Positions 10,339 through 18,982 of a DNA stretch of 64,000 nucleotides are shown piece after piece (positions within the stretch are counted from its first letter, which is position 1; the number at the start of each line of letters is the position of its first letter). The notes beneath the pieces were generated by a model. The model was not told the DNA's origin. It did no database searches and was given only the letters and a program-made list of their open reading frames with translations. Both the position numbers and the translations under genes were made by a program. This DNA comes from Prochlorococcus marinus XMU1405 (lineage in GTDB: Bacteria; Cyanobacteriota; Cyanobacteriia; PCC-6307; Cyanobiaceae): contig NZ_JAAORF010000001.1 of NCBI RefSeq assembly GCF_017696275.1, positions 1 to 64,000 of the forward strand, read 5' to 3'.

Positions 10339-11073
10339 TTGGTTGAATCTAATCAAAATCAAGATTCGAATTTGGGATCTAGGCTTCAACAAGATCTCAA
10401 AAATGATCTTATTGCGGGTTTGTTAGTTGTAATTCCTTTAGCAACAACAATCTGGCTGTCATCATTAGTTAGTAAATTTGTTTTAACTTTAGTTACTTCA
10501 GTTCCAAAGCAACTAAATCCTTTTATTACTTTAAATCCCTTATTACAAGATTTAATCAATCTAACCTTAGGTTTAACTGTTCCTTTATTAGCTATTTTGC
10601 TTATAGGCTTGATGGCGAGAAATTTTGTAGGAAGATGGTTATTAGAGTTTGGAGAGGGTACCCTATCAAAAATTCCAGTAGCTGGAGCCGTTTATAAAAC
10701 TCTTAAACAATTGCTAGAAACTTTCTTAAGTAATAAATCTAATAGATTTAGAAGAGTTGTTTTAGTTGAATATCCTCGTGAGGGATTATATAGTGTTGGC
10801 TTTGTAACTGGTGACGTAGGGCCTTCCCTACAGCCAGAATTGAAAGAAAAGTTACTTAGTGTTTTTATCCCTACAGCACCAAACCCAACTACTGGTTGGT
10901 ATACACTCGTTCCTGAGTCTTCTGTTAAGGATTTGGATATTTCGGTTGAAGATGCTTTTAGAACAATAATTTCTGCTGGGATAGTAAATCCAGATGAAAA
11001 AAATAACACGACAAATCCAACATTTTCAAAATTGTTTTCTCAATTACGAGCTTCCACTAATACTTCCTCTTAA
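10339..11073 (+). CDS. DUF502-family membrane protein
   Basis: The 244-aa protein matches the DUF502 family of bacterial and plant membrane proteins. Two hydrophobic segments span about residues 24-47 (LIAGLLVVIPLATTIWLSSL) and 75-95 (LTVPLLAILLIGLMARNF). They are followed by GRWLLEFGEGTLSKIPVAGA and a soluble domain with GLYSVGFVTGDVG and PTAPNPTTGWYTLVP, all family hallmarks. The biochemical role is unknown; plant relatives (COV proteins) act in membrane trafficking and patterning. The earliest usable start is TTG at 10339. nusB begins directly after the stop, so the two probably share a transcript. Confidence 0.85.
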   Translation: MVESNQNQDSNLGSRLQQDLKNDLIAGLLVVIPLATTIWLSSLVSKFVLTLVTSVPKQLNPFITLNPLLQDLINLTLGLTVPLLAILLIGLMARNFVGRWLLEFGEGTLSKIPVAGAVYKTLKQLLETFLSNKSNRFRRVVLVEYPREGLYSVGFVTGDVGPSLQPELKEKLLSVFIPTAPNPTTGWYTLVPESSVKDLDISVEDAFRTIISAGIVNPDEKNNTTNPTFSKLFSQLRASTNTSS

Positions 11074-11694
11074 TTGATGCATAATAGATCCCTTTCTAGA
11101 GAATTATCTTTAATTTCTCTTGGTCTTATAAAAGATAAAGGTAATTTTAAGTTAAATAAATTTCAGATAGAAGAAATTTTTGAATCTGCTTTGGATTCTC
11201 TTTTAAACCATTGCAGAGAGGAATTAGATAATTGCGAGTCAGAGTTAGAGAATGCTTCACAAAAAATATTAGATAGTGAATTACAAGAAGGTGTTGATTC
11301 CTCTTATTCAAATGTTCGAGATGATTTAAAAAAATCTTTAAAAAAAATTGAAACCGTGATGAATACACTTTCTGTTACTTTAGACTTTCCAAAATTAATT
11401 GTTTCCAGCGGTCAAATAGATATTAGAGAGGATGTAAATCAAAGGATTTGTAATATAATAAATAATCTTAAAAGTATTGATTCTGATATTGATCAAGTAA
11501 TGGATGGCTGGAGATTAAAAAGATTACCAAGAATTGATAGGGATATTTTGCGTTTAGCCTACGTGGATATCAATTTTTTGAACACACCTGTCGCCGTTGC
11601 TTGCGATGAGGCTGTTAATTTAGCTAATAAATATAGTGATTTGCAAGGAAGAAAATTTATTAATGGAGTTTTAAGGAGATTACAAACAATTTAA
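11074..11694 (+). CDS. nusB: transcription antitermination factor NusB
   Basis: NusB binds boxA RNA with S10 (NusE) in rRNA antitermination. The C-terminal 130 residues carry the all-helical NusB fold, with the diagnostic DRDILRLAYVDINFLNTPVAVACDEAV and the ending GRKFINGVLRRL. At 206 aa it is longer than E. coli NusB (139 aa). The extra sequence is an acidic coiled insert at about residues 35-100, common in marine cyanobacteria. TTG at 11074 and ATG at 11077 are adjacent candidate starts; ATG seems likelier. It follows the DUF502 gene with no gap. Confidence 0.92.
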   Translation: MMHNRSLSRELSLISLGLIKDKGNFKLNKFQIEEIFESALDSLLNHCREELDNCESELENASQKILDSELQEGVDSSYSNVRDDLKKSLKKIETVMNTLSVTLDFPKLIVSSGQIDIREDVNQRICNIINNLKSIDSDIDQVMDGWRLKRLPRIDRDILRLAYVDINFLNTPVAVACDEAVNLANKYSDLQGRKFINGVLRRLQTI

Positions 11695-11760
11695 TTGTCA
11701 TAATTATTTGATATAAATAAATAGTATTTAGAAAATTTTAATTACGGACAATAGATAATA

Positions 11761-13020
11761 ATGACTAATACTGATTCTGATAATTCTCGTGAATGGGCTG
11801 CACAAGCTTATGCGCTTTTAAAAAAACGACAGGAAGAACAAAAGCAAGAATTAGAGAAACAGGAAGAGCAAAAGCAAGAATTAGAGAAACAGGAAGAACA
11901 AAAGCAAGAATTAGAGAAACAGGAAGAACAAAAGCAAGATTCAATTGATATTCCTAATAAAGAAAATATTGATGAACAGTCTAAAACTATTGCTGAACCA
12001 GAATTAGGAGAATTTGATGATAATTTTACTTGGTCGGCAATGGTATTAGCTGCTCAAGGAAAAAAATTAAATCAAATATCGATTGATGAAATTGATTGGT
12101 TAACTAAATTACGGAGAGGATTAGAAGAAACCCGCAAAGGATTTGTTACTGAATTATTGGATAAATTGGGAGATGATCCTCTTACTCCTGAATCTCTTGA
12201 TGATTTAGAGACTCTATTAATAAGAGCTGATGTAGGGATTGATTCAACCGATAAAGTTATAAGTTCTCTTAGAACAAAATTAAATGAGGAAGTCGTGGGT
12301 GGAGAAGCAGGAATAAAATTTTTGAAGAAGGAATTAAAATTAATTATCGATAAACCAATAAAAAATTCGGGTTCTGATCTTTTAGTTCCCCAAAAAGGTA
12401 AATTAAATGTCTGGTTATTAGTGGGAGTTAATGGTGTTGGTAAAACCACTACATTAGGGAAATTAGCATATTTGTCATCAAAAAGTAATTATAAAACTTT
12501 GATTGCTGCTGCTGATACTTTTAGAGCGGCCGCAGTAGAACAACTTAAAGTGTGGGGAGATAGAAGTAATGTTGACGTTATATCTAATCAATCAAAAAAT
12601 GCTGATCCAGCTGCTGTAGTTTTTGATGCAATTAATTCTGCAAAAAAAAGAAATGTTGATTTATTACTTGTTGATACAGCTGGTAGATTGCAAACAAAAA
12701 ATAATTTGATGGATGAATTAGCAAAAATAAAAAAAATTATTGATAAAAAGGTCCCTGATGCACTTGTTGAATCATTATTAGTTTTAGATGCAAGTCAGGG
12801 ACAAAATGGCTTAAAACAAGCAAAAAGTTTCGCTAAATCAGCAGATTTAAGTGGGGCAATTATTACTAAATTAGATGGCACTTCTAGAGGAGGTGTTTCT
12901 TTAGCAGTATCTGAAGAAGTAAATTTACCAATAAGGTTTATTGGAGCTGGAGAAGGTATAAAAGATTTGAGACCATTTAATAGTTATGAATTTGTAGAGG
13001 CTATGCTTGCAGATAAATAA
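11761..13020 (+). CDS. ftsY: signal recognition particle receptor FtsY
   Basis: FtsY is the SRP receptor GTPase that docks ribosome-nascent chain complexes to the membrane. The NG domain fills residues about 110-419: P-loop GVNGVGKTTTLGKL near 222-235, DTFRAAAVEQL, DTAGRLQ and TKLDGTSRGG near 371-380. The acidic N-terminal A domain contains a 10-residue tandem repeat QEEQKQELEK (3.7 copies from residue 24) predicted to be a charged helix. The ATG at 11761 starts 66 bp after nusB. Length (419 aa) is normal for an FtsY with an A domain. Confidence 0.96.
   Translation: MTNTDSDNSREWAAQAYALLKKRQEEQKQELEKQEEQKQELEKQEEQKQELEKQEEQKQDSIDIPNKENIDEQSKTIAEPELGEFDDNFTWSAMVLAAQGKKLNQISIDEIDWLTKLRRGLEETRKGFVTELLDKLGDDPLTPESLDDLETLLIRADVGIDSTDKVISSLRTKLNEEVVGGEAGIKFLKKELKLIIDKPIKNSGSDLLVPQKGKLNVWLLVGVNGVGKTTTLGKLAYLSSKSNYKTLIAAADTFRAAAVEQLKVWGDRSNVDVISNQSKNADPAAVVFDAINSAKKRNVDLLLVDTAGRLQTKNNLMDELAKIKKIIDKKVPDALVESLLVLDASQGQNGLKQAKSFAKSADLSGAIITKLDGTSRGGVSLAVSEEVNLPIRFIGAGEGIKDLRPFNSYEFVEAMLADK
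11830..11940 (+). repeat. 30-bp tandem repeat inside ftsY
   Basis: Units begin at 11830, 11860, 11890 and 11920 (the last truncated after 21 bp). They differ by one synonymous GAA/GAG change in unit 2, so they are nearly identical at DNA level, and the frame is kept because the period is ten codons. Such near-identity indicates recent slippage or recombination and predicts copy-number variation among strains. Confidence 0.95.
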
Positions 13021-13087
13021 AAATTTAATTAATTTTTTTTAAAAACTTAAATTTAATGTTAAAACATACTTATCTATTAGATTTGTT

Positions 13088-14431
13088 TTGGCAAATAATC
13101 AAAAAGAAAAAATATTTTCGAATAAAGTTGTCCAAAATTTTTTAGAAAATGATCCTAAATTCACCCAAAAAAATAAATATAAATTTGCTGAAATTGCATC
13201 TTCTTTAGCATATTATTTAAAATCATTTTCCAACATAAATAAATTATTGGATTATGTTTGCTTAATTTTTAAACATATTTTTTCTGAGAATATAATTTTA
13301 ATTATTCCTTTAAATTACGAGGGGGAGATATGGAATGAAAATATTAAAATTTCTGTTAATTATGAATATTCAACAACTCAAGAAGCGATTAATGGTTTTT
13401 TGGATCAATTTCATTTTTCAAAAAATTTTAAAATAAAAGAAATTGTAACTTTTGAAAATGCTTTAAAAAATAAATTTAAAGAATATAAAATTGAAGCAAA
13501 AAAAATAATATCCAGAGGCAAATGTAGAGGATTTATTTATATTTTTAGCGAAGATATTTCTAGACCGTCGATCACTGAAGACAGTAATTTTAATTTTATT
13601 GAAAATTGTCTAGCTGTTGGATTAGAAAATTACTACTTAATTAAAACAAAGAAAAAGCATGAGAATGTAGATAGAGAAATTTCCACTGGTGCTGAAATTC
13701 AATCTCAATTACTCCCGGATTATTGTCCAAGTATCCATGGTATAGACTTAGCTGCACATTGTAGACCAGCTCTTCAGCTCGGTGGAGATTACTATGATTT
13801 TATGTGCTTAAAGACTAATATTTCTGAAAAAAGGAAAGAAAAATCAAGATGGGCCTTTGTAATAGGTGATGTCATGGGTAAAGGGATTCCAGCCGGTCTT
13901 TTAATGACTATGTTAAGAGGCATGCTTCGTGCAGAGGTTCTTACAGGTCTTCCTCCAGATAGAATTTTGCATGATTTGAATCAATTAGCAATAAATGATT
14001 TAGATCAATCGCATAGATTTGTGACATTATTTTACTCAGATTATGATCCTAGAACTAGAAAATTGAGATTCGCTAATGCAGCACATAATCCCCCTCTGCT
14101 TTGGAAAAGTTCAGATCAGAAAATTATTAGACTAGATGCAAAAGGATTTGTACTTGGACTACAAAAAAATGCTGAATATCATTGTGGCGAAATCAAGCTT
14201 AATCAAAATGATTTAGTTCTTTACTATACAGATGGAGTAATTGATACTTCTAATTCTTTAGGACAAAGATTTGATGAGGAAAGATTAATTAAAACTCTTA
14301 CAAAATTGTGCAAACAGTCTTATACATCCCAAGAAATATTAAATAAAATATTTAAAAAGCTAGACGATTTTACAGGTCAAAATAGACATCTTGAAGATGA
14401 TGCCTCAATGGTTATTTTTCAATTGAAATAG
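13088..14431 (+). CDS. SpoIIE/RsbU-type PP2C serine phosphatase
   Basis: The C-terminal half (residues about 190-447) is a PPM/SpoIIE phosphatase. Metal-ligand motifs are GGDYYDF (D234, D237), GDVMGKGIPAG (D261), YTDGVIDT and LEDDASMVIF. The N-terminal 185 residues resemble a degenerate GAF-like sensory region but have no recognisable ligand motif. Relatives dephosphorylate anti-anti-sigma (STAS) proteins to control sigma factors or similar switches. No anti-sigma kinase or STAS gene is adjacent, so the target is unknown. The start is TTG at 13088 (reads MANNQKEK). It stands alone, 67 bp after ftsY and 61 bp before argH. Confidence 0.9.
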   Translation: MANNQKEKIFSNKVVQNFLENDPKFTQKNKYKFAEIASSLAYYLKSFSNINKLLDYVCLIFKHIFSENIILIIPLNYEGEIWNENIKISVNYEYSTTQEAINGFLDQFHFSKNFKIKEIVTFENALKNKFKEYKIEAKKIISRGKCRGFIYIFSEDISRPSITEDSNFNFIENCLAVGLENYYLIKTKKKHENVDREISTGAEIQSQLLPDYCPSIHGIDLAAHCRPALQLGGDYYDFMCLKTNISEKRKEKSRWAFVIGDVMGKGIPAGLLMTMLRGMLRAEVLTGLPPDRILHDLNQLAINDLDQSHRFVTLFYSDYDPRTRKLRFANAAHNPPLLWKSSDQKIIRLDAKGFVLGLQKNAEYHCGEIKLNQNDLVLYYTDGVIDTSNSLGQRFDEERLIKTLTKLCKQSYTSQEILNKIFKKLDDFTGQNRHLEDDASMVIFQLK

Positions 14432-14492
14432 ATATTTTTGTCACTTATATAAAAAAATGCTTTAGTAGAGATACTTAACATTTCTAATTGAT

Positions 14493-15872
14493 ATGGCAAA
14501 AGTTTGGAGTAAAAGGTTTGATAATGCACTTGACCCTTTTATTGAAAAGTTTAATGCCTCAATTGGTTTTGATAGAAAGCTTATTTTAGAAGATATAGAT
14601 TGCTCGATTGCTCATGCAAAAATGCTTGGCAAAACTAAAGTTTTATCCTCTTCTGAAGCTTTGCAAATTATAAATGGATTAGAATCAATAAAAGTTGAGT
14701 ATTTGGAGGGTAAATTTAGTCCTGGCCCACCTTCTGAAGATATTCACTATTGTATAGAAGAAAAGCTTATAAGTTTAATTGGTGAAACTGGAAAAAAATT
14801 ACATACAGGTAGAAGTAGAAATGATCAAGTTGGCACAGATATACGATTGTGGCTAAGAAAAGAGATTGATAATATTGAAATTTTAATAACTGATTTACAA
14901 AAATCCTTCTTAAATATTGCGAAATCCAATATCTATACCTTAATTCCTGGATATACCCACATGCAAAGAGCTCAACCTTTATCTTTGGCCCATCATTTAT
15001 TGGCTTATATAGAAATGCTCCAAAGAGACCGTGAAAGGTATAAAGAAGTACGCTCAAGAGTTAATATTTCTCCGTTAGGAGCTGCAGCTTTAGCTGGAAC
15101 AAAAATAAAAATAGATAGGCACTTTACAGCTGCAGAATTGGGTTTTGAAAAGATTTATAAAAACAGTATTGATGCAGTTAGTGATAGAGATTTTTGTATA
15201 GAGTTTGTTTCTGCCTCTGCTTTGTTGATGTCTCATTTAAGTAAAATTTCAGAGGAAATAATATTATGGGTAACTGATGAATTTTCTTTTGCAAAATTAA
15301 CAGATAAATGTGCCACAGGAAGCAGCTTAATGCCGCAGAAAAAAAATCCTGACGTTCCAGAATTGATAAGAGGTAAGACAGGAAGAGTGTATGGGCATCT
15401 CCAGGCGTTATTAACAATGGTCAAAGGGGTACCACTTTCATACAATAAAGATTTTCAAGAGGATAAAGAGCCAATATTTGATACTGCAGAAACAATATCT
15501 TCTTGTATTAAAGCGATGACTATTTTAATTAATGAGGGTATTGAATTTAATGAAAAAAATCTATCTGATTCTGTAGAAAACGACTTTTCAAATGCTACTG
15601 ATCTAGCAGATTATTTAGTTGGTAAAGATGTTCCTTTTAGGACCGCCTATCAAGTTGTTGGTCAAATCGTTAAATATTGCCTGGAGAGAAAAGTGTTACT
15701 TAAAAATCTCAAAATTGACGAGTTTAAAAATTTTCATCCCGAATTTGATGAGGATGTTTTTGTGGACCTTAAACCTCTGAATGTCGTTAAATCAAGAAAT
15801 AGCGAAGGTGGTACAGGTTTTGTTCAGGTAGAAAAAGAGGTAAATAATTGGAAAAAAAAATTGTCAATTTGA
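14493..15872 (+). CDS. argH: argininosuccinate lyase
   Basis: ArgH splits argininosuccinate into arginine and fumarate, the last arginine-synthesis step. The superfamily signature [12 protein letters not shown] is intact near residues 276-287. [12 protein letters not shown] (about 102-113) and the HTHMQRAQ-like YTHMQRAQP (about 154-162) are also present. Length (459 aa) is typical for the homotetrameric enzyme. The ATG follows a 61-bp gap, so it probably has its own promoter. argJ and speA, also arginine-related, lie elsewhere in the window. Confidence 0.97.
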   Translation: MAKVWSKRFDNALDPFIEKFNASIGFDRKLILEDIDCSIAHAKMLGKTKVLSSSEALQIINGLESIKVEYLEGKFSPGPPSEDIHYCIEEKLISLIGETGKKLHTGRSRNDQVGTDIRLWLRKEIDNIEILITDLQKSFLNIAKSNIYTLIPGYTHMQRAQPLSLAHHLLAYIEMLQRDRERYKEVRSRVNISPLGAAALAGTKIKIDRHFTAAELGFEKIYKNSIDAVSDRDFCIEFVSASALLMSHLSKISEEIILWVTDEFSFAKLTDKCATGSSLMPQKKNPDVPELIRGKTGRVYGHLQALLTMVKGVPLSYNKDFQEDKEPIFDTAETISSCIKAMTILINEGIEFNEKNLSDSVENDFSNATDLADYLVGKDVPFRTAYQVVGQIVKYCLERKVLLKNLKIDEFKNFHPEFDEDVFVDLKPLNVVKSRNSEGGTGFVQVEKEVNNWKKKLSI

Positions 15873-15936
15873 ATCTCAATTATTTTTCTACAACAAGGGT
15901 ATGCTTTGAAGTAGAATAACAAGGCAACGTTATGAG

Positions 15937-15957
15937 ACTACCTACTGTAGTTTTTTT
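15937..15957 (+). terminator. hairpin with T-run before the RNA-binding protein gene
   Basis: ACTAC (15937-15941) pairs with GTAGT (15947-15951) around a 5-nt loop, followed by a 7-T run ending at 15957. It is a small intrinsic-terminator shape located 65 bp after argH and 31 bp before the RRM gene. It may terminate argH, or act as an attenuator in the RRM leader; a -10-like TAGAAT at 15912-15917 lies upstream of it. Confidence 0.45.
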
Positions 15958-15987
15958 ATAAGGTAAATTTTCTTTGTTGAGTTTAAA

Positions 15988-16641
15988 GTGAGTATTTTTG
16001 TTGGCAATTTGCCGTTCCGCGCAGAGCGTGAAGATGTTATACAGTTGTTTGCCCCTTTTGGTGAAGTGTTAAATTGTTCTCTTCCATTGGAGAGAGACAC
16101 TGGAAGGAAAAGAGGATTCGCATTTATTGAAATGGCTGATGAAGCGATTGAGTCAACAGCTATTGATGGTTTGCAAGGCACGGAACTTATGGGTAGGCCA
16201 TTAAGAATTAATAAAGCTGAGCCAAGAGGTTCTGGTGGCTCACGTAGAGGAGGAAGAGGCGGCGGCTACGGCGGCGGTAATAGTGGTGGCGGCTACGGCG
16301 GCGGCTACGGCGGCGGTAATAGTGGTGGCGGCTACGGCGGCGGTAATAGTGGTGGCGGCTACGGCGGCGGTAATAGTGGTGGCGGCTACGGCGGCGGCTA
16401 CGGCGGCGGTAATAGTGGTAGCGGCTACGGCGGCGGTAATAGTGGTAGCGGCTACGGCGGCGGCTACGGCGGCGGTAATGCTGAATCCAATAGCTCTTAT
16501 ACTAATAAATCTTCTGGAGCAGAAGGTTGGGAAGACAGAAGCTATGGAAATTCTTCTGAAAATTCTGAATATGAAAGCGGTAGGAGCAGGAGAAAAAGGG
16601 GAGTCTCCAATGAGAGCAATGCTTCAAACGATACAAATTAG
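15988..16641 (+). CDS. glycine-rich RRM RNA-binding protein
   Basis: Residues 1-78 form one RRM with RNP2 IFVGNLPF (3-10) and RNP1 KRGFAFIEM (41-49). This is the cyanobacterial Rbp type, related to cold-responsive RNA-binding proteins. Residues about 88-170 are a Gly-Tyr-Asn-Ser repeat domain (GGGYGGGNSG units), followed by a Ser/Asn-rich tail with Arg-rich GRSRRKRG. Such tails are flexible and may promote RNA condensation (inference). The start is GTG at 15988 (MSIFVG). The repeat DNA is far richer in G+C than anything else in the window. The stop overlaps the convergent dus stop by 4 bp. Confidence 0.95.
   Translation: MSIFVGNLPFRAEREDVIQLFAPFGEVLNCSLPLERDTGRKRGFAFIEMADEAIESTAIDGLQGTELMGRPLRINKAEPRGSGGSRRGGRGGGYGGGNSGGGYGGGYGGGNSGGGYGGGNSGGGYGGGNSGGGYGGGYGGGNSGSGYGGGNSGSGYGGGYGGGNAESNSSYTNKSSGAEGWEDRSYGNSSENSEYESGRSRRKRGVSNESNASNDTN
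16256..16482 (+). repeat. GC-rich imperfect minisatellite encoding Gly-rich tail
   Basis: The stretch is built from two modules, a 9-bp GGCGGCTAC and a 15-bp GGCGGTAATAGTGGT, alternated in mixed order. Variants AGTGGTAGC appear in the last units. It uses GGC and TAC almost exclusively, against the A/T-ending codons of the rest of the window, which fits expansion of a few founder units. Reading frame +1 stays open through it as a by-product. Confidence 0.95.
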
Positions 16642-17642
16642 TAGCCCATTTCTTCAAGAGCTGTTGTTAATTTAAATAGATATTCAATATTTAATTCTTT
16701 TTTTATAGATTTATTTGAAATTTGATTTCTCCAAATTTTAGCTTTGGGTATACCTTCAACTAAATTTATAAGATGTTTACAAATATCCCAAGATTTTCCC
16801 CCATTACTTAAATGAGCTTCTATGTATGGAATTAAGGAGAATATAATTTTTGATGCAGATTTAGGTTTTGTATTGATTCCATAAATCTTTTGATCAATTT
16901 CAGACCATCTTAAGGGATGTTTATATATTGATCGTCCAATCATGACCCCATCAAAATCATTTAAAGCTTTTAAAGATTCATCGATATTTGTTAAGCCCCC
17001 ATTGATTTCTATTAATATTTCTGGATTTAATTTTTTCAATTTTTTTACCATTCCATAATTTAATGGAGGTATTGTCCTGTTTTGTTTTGGATTTAGACCT
17101 TTTAGTATGGCTTTCCTTGCATGAACCGTAAATCTGTCTGCACCAGCATTTGCGATAGTTCTTACGAAATTATTCAAGTTAACGAAACTATCATCATTGT
17201 CTACACCGATTCTATGTTTGATCGTAACCGGTAAGTTGCAATTATTTTTTAAGGATTCTATACATTTTGCTACTTTTTCAGGGTCTTTCATAAGTGAAGC
17301 GCCAAAATTTCCAGAACAGACCCTTGGGCTAGGACAACCAACATTAAAGTTTATTTCGTCGTAACCCCACTCCTGTGCCATTCGGGCTGCATCTTTAAGA
17401 ATTCTAGGATCGTCCCCACCAAATTGAATCGATATTGGGTGTTCTTCACCATTAAAATTTAGAAAATTTTCTTTATTTTTTGTATGCACTAAACTTTGGG
17501 CCACAATCATTTCTGTATACAGAAGAGCTTCAGAACTTATTTTTCTCATTATCATTCTGAAATGTTTATCAGTACAATCCATCATTGGAGCAATACTTAA
17601 TTTATGAATATTTTTAATAGAATTAGGCTGAATGAAATTCAT
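16638..17642 (-). CDS. dus: tRNA-dihydrouridine synthase (Dus family)
   Basis: The enzyme reduces uridines in tRNA D-loops with FMN and NADPH. The 334-aa protein opens with LSIAPMMDCTDKHFRM, the FMN-binding start of the TIM barrel. It has NVGCPSPRV (about residues 100-108, containing the family catalytic Cys) and ends the barrel with EINGGLTNIDE and GVMIGRSIYKHP. The motif form and length resemble DusA (U20/U20a), but site specificity cannot be read with certainty. Its start region overlaps the upstream end of the divergent msrB open frame. Its stop overlaps the RRM gene's stop by 4 bp. Confidence 0.93.
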   Translation of the reverse strand: MNFIQPNSIKNIHKLSIAPMMDCTDKHFRMIMRKISSEALLYTEMIVAQSLVHTKNKENFLNFNGEEHPISIQFGGDDPRILKDAARMAQEWGYDEINFNVGCPSPRVCSGNFGASLMKDPEKVAKCIESLKNNCNLPVTIKHRIGVDNDDSFVNLNNFVRTIANAGADRFTVHARKAILKGLNPKQNRTIPPLNYGMVKKLKKLNPEILIEINGGLTNIDESLKALNDFDGVMIGRSIYKHPLRWSEIDQKIYGINTKPKSASKIIFSLIPYIEAHLSNGGKSWDICKHLINLVEGIPKAKIWRNQISNKSIKKELNIEYLFKLTTALEEMGY

Positions 17643-17664
17643 TACTTTTTTGATATTTAAATAT

Positions 17665-18159
17665 ATGAATCAATTTCTATCAAGAAGAACTTTTATTCTA
17701 ATTCCTACTATGTCAATCTTAAAAATAATCTTTAAACCTATGCAAGTGTTAGCTTCTTCACTGGCTTCTAAAGAAGAGTGGAATTTCTCAAAAGACGAAT
17801 GGAAATCTAGGCTTAGTCCAGAATCTTATTATATTCTGAGGGAGGAAGGGACTGAAAGAGCTTTCAGTAGCCAGTTAAATAATGAGAAAAGAAAAGGGAT
17901 TTTTCACTGTGCAGGTTGCGATTTGCCGCTTTTTTCTTCAGATAAAAAGTTCGATAGTGGTACAGGATGGCCAAGTTTTTGGGATTCAATTCAAGGATCA
18001 GTAGAAATGAAGGTTGATTTTAAGTTAATTGTCCCCAGAACCGAATATCATTGTTCTAGATGCGGAGGTCATCAAGGACATGTTTTCAATGACGGGCCAC
18101 TGCCTACTGGCAAAAGATACTGTAACAATGGATTAGCATTAAGGTTTGTTCCTGACTAA
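17665..18159 (+). CDS. msrB: peptide-methionine (R)-S-oxide reductase MsrB with signal sequence
   Basis: MsrB repairs methionine-R-sulfoxide in oxidised proteins. Zinc ligands are visible as CAGC and CSRC (the latter in [16 protein letters not shown]), and the catalytic cysteine is in [11 protein letters not shown] near the C-terminus. An in-frame ATG also exists at 17632, but I prefer ATG 17665. It gives a 164-aa protein starting [16 protein letters not shown], which has a twin-arginine-like SRRTFI and a hydrophobic stretch ending in VLASSLAS. That suggests export to the thylakoid lumen or periplasm, perhaps by Tat. It is divergent from dus with a very short gap. Confidence 0.93.
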   Translation: MNQFLSRRTFILIPTMSILKIIFKPMQVLASSLASKEEWNFSKDEWKSRLSPESYYILREEGTERAFSSQLNNEKRKGIFHCAGCDLPLFSSDKKFDSGTGWPSFWDSIQGSVEMKVDFKLIVPRTEYHCSRCGGHQGHVFNDGPLPTGKRYCNNGLALRFVPD

Positions 18160-18233
18160 ATATTTGTGCGGCCTTCCGCAACTTGTTTTGTGCTTCACTT
18201 TATTGGAGAATAGTTTTATTAAATTTTAGTGAA

Positions 18234-18953
18234 ATGATTGAAAATCAATCAGACAATATTGAGAATAAAGAAAATGATCTTTCAGATCAGGATAATGCTC
18301 TTGGAGATTCATCACCTGCGCAAGAATTAGCTGCTGAAAATAATGAATTTTCTTCTCATAAAATAGAAGAAATAAATACCGAAGAATTAAAAAATTCTAT
18401 TTCTAATAATGATGCAAGATTAGAGCAACTAGAAAAAGAGCATGAAACATTAAAAAATCAATATGTAAGGATCTCAGCAGATTTTGATAATTTTAGAAAA
18501 AGGCAGTCGAGAGATCAGGACGATTTAAAAATTCAACTTGTTTCAAAGACTTTGACTTCAATACTCCCTATTGTTGATAATTTCGAGAGAGCAAGACAAC
18601 AACTTAAACCTGAAAGTGAAGAAGCTCAAGCTCTTCATAGAAGTTATCAAGGATTGTATAAACAATTGGTAGAAGTTTTAAAACAACAGGGCGTTTCACC
18701 TATGAGAGTTGTTGGTCAGCAATTTGATCCAAGCTTGCATGAAGCTGTATTAAGAGAGCCTAGTGAAGAGTTTAAAGAAGATTTTATTATTGAAGAATTG
18801 CAGCGAGGATATCATCTTGAAGGTAAGGTTTTGAGACATGCTTTGGTTAAAGTTTCTATGGGACCTGGAAAACAAAATTCACAAGAGCAATTAGAAAAGG
18901 ATAAAGTTGAAGTGGATATTGATTCAGAGGAAAATACTTCTGAAGATGTATAA
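18234..18953 (+). CDS. grpE: nucleotide exchange factor GrpE
   Basis: GrpE releases ADP from DnaK. I place the start at ATG 18234 ([10 protein letters not shown]), because the upstream extension to TTG 18183 is hydrophobic and unlike GrpE. The product is 239 aa with an acidic, disordered N-terminus of about 60 residues and a long coiled coil ([25 protein letters not shown]). The C-terminal beta domain contains [20 protein letters not shown] and [14 protein letters not shown], the family signature. dnaJ follows 29 bp later, forming the usual chaperone operon; dnaK is not in this window. Confidence 0.96.
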   Translation: MIENQSDNIENKENDLSDQDNALGDSSPAQELAAENNEFSSHKIEEINTEELKNSISNNDARLEQLEKEHETLKNQYVRISADFDNFRKRQSRDQDDLKIQLVSKTLTSILPIVDNFERARQQLKPESEEAQALHRSYQGLYKQLVEVLKQQGVSPMRVVGQQFDPSLHEAVLREPSEEFKEDFIIEELQRGYHLEGKVLRHALVKVSMGPGKQNSQEQLEKDKVEVDIDSEENTSEDV

Positions 18954-18982
18954 ATTCCAAATTTTTACTTGAGCATTATTTA

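Noticed and set aside
16235-16675. 146-codon alternative frame through the Gly-rich repeat
   Set aside because: It is the +1 reading of the repeat (Ala/Val/Ile-rich) and ends inside the convergent dus gene; the RRM frame has a clear domain.
17632-17664. Earlier ATG start of msrB
   Set aside because: It would overlap the dus start and place extra Phe-rich residues before the signal-like [13 protein letters not shown] 17665 gives a cleaner export signal.
18183-18233. TTG start for grpE
   Set aside because: The extension is hydrophobic ([11 protein letters not shown]) and unlike the acidic GrpE N-terminus; ATG 18234 is preferred.
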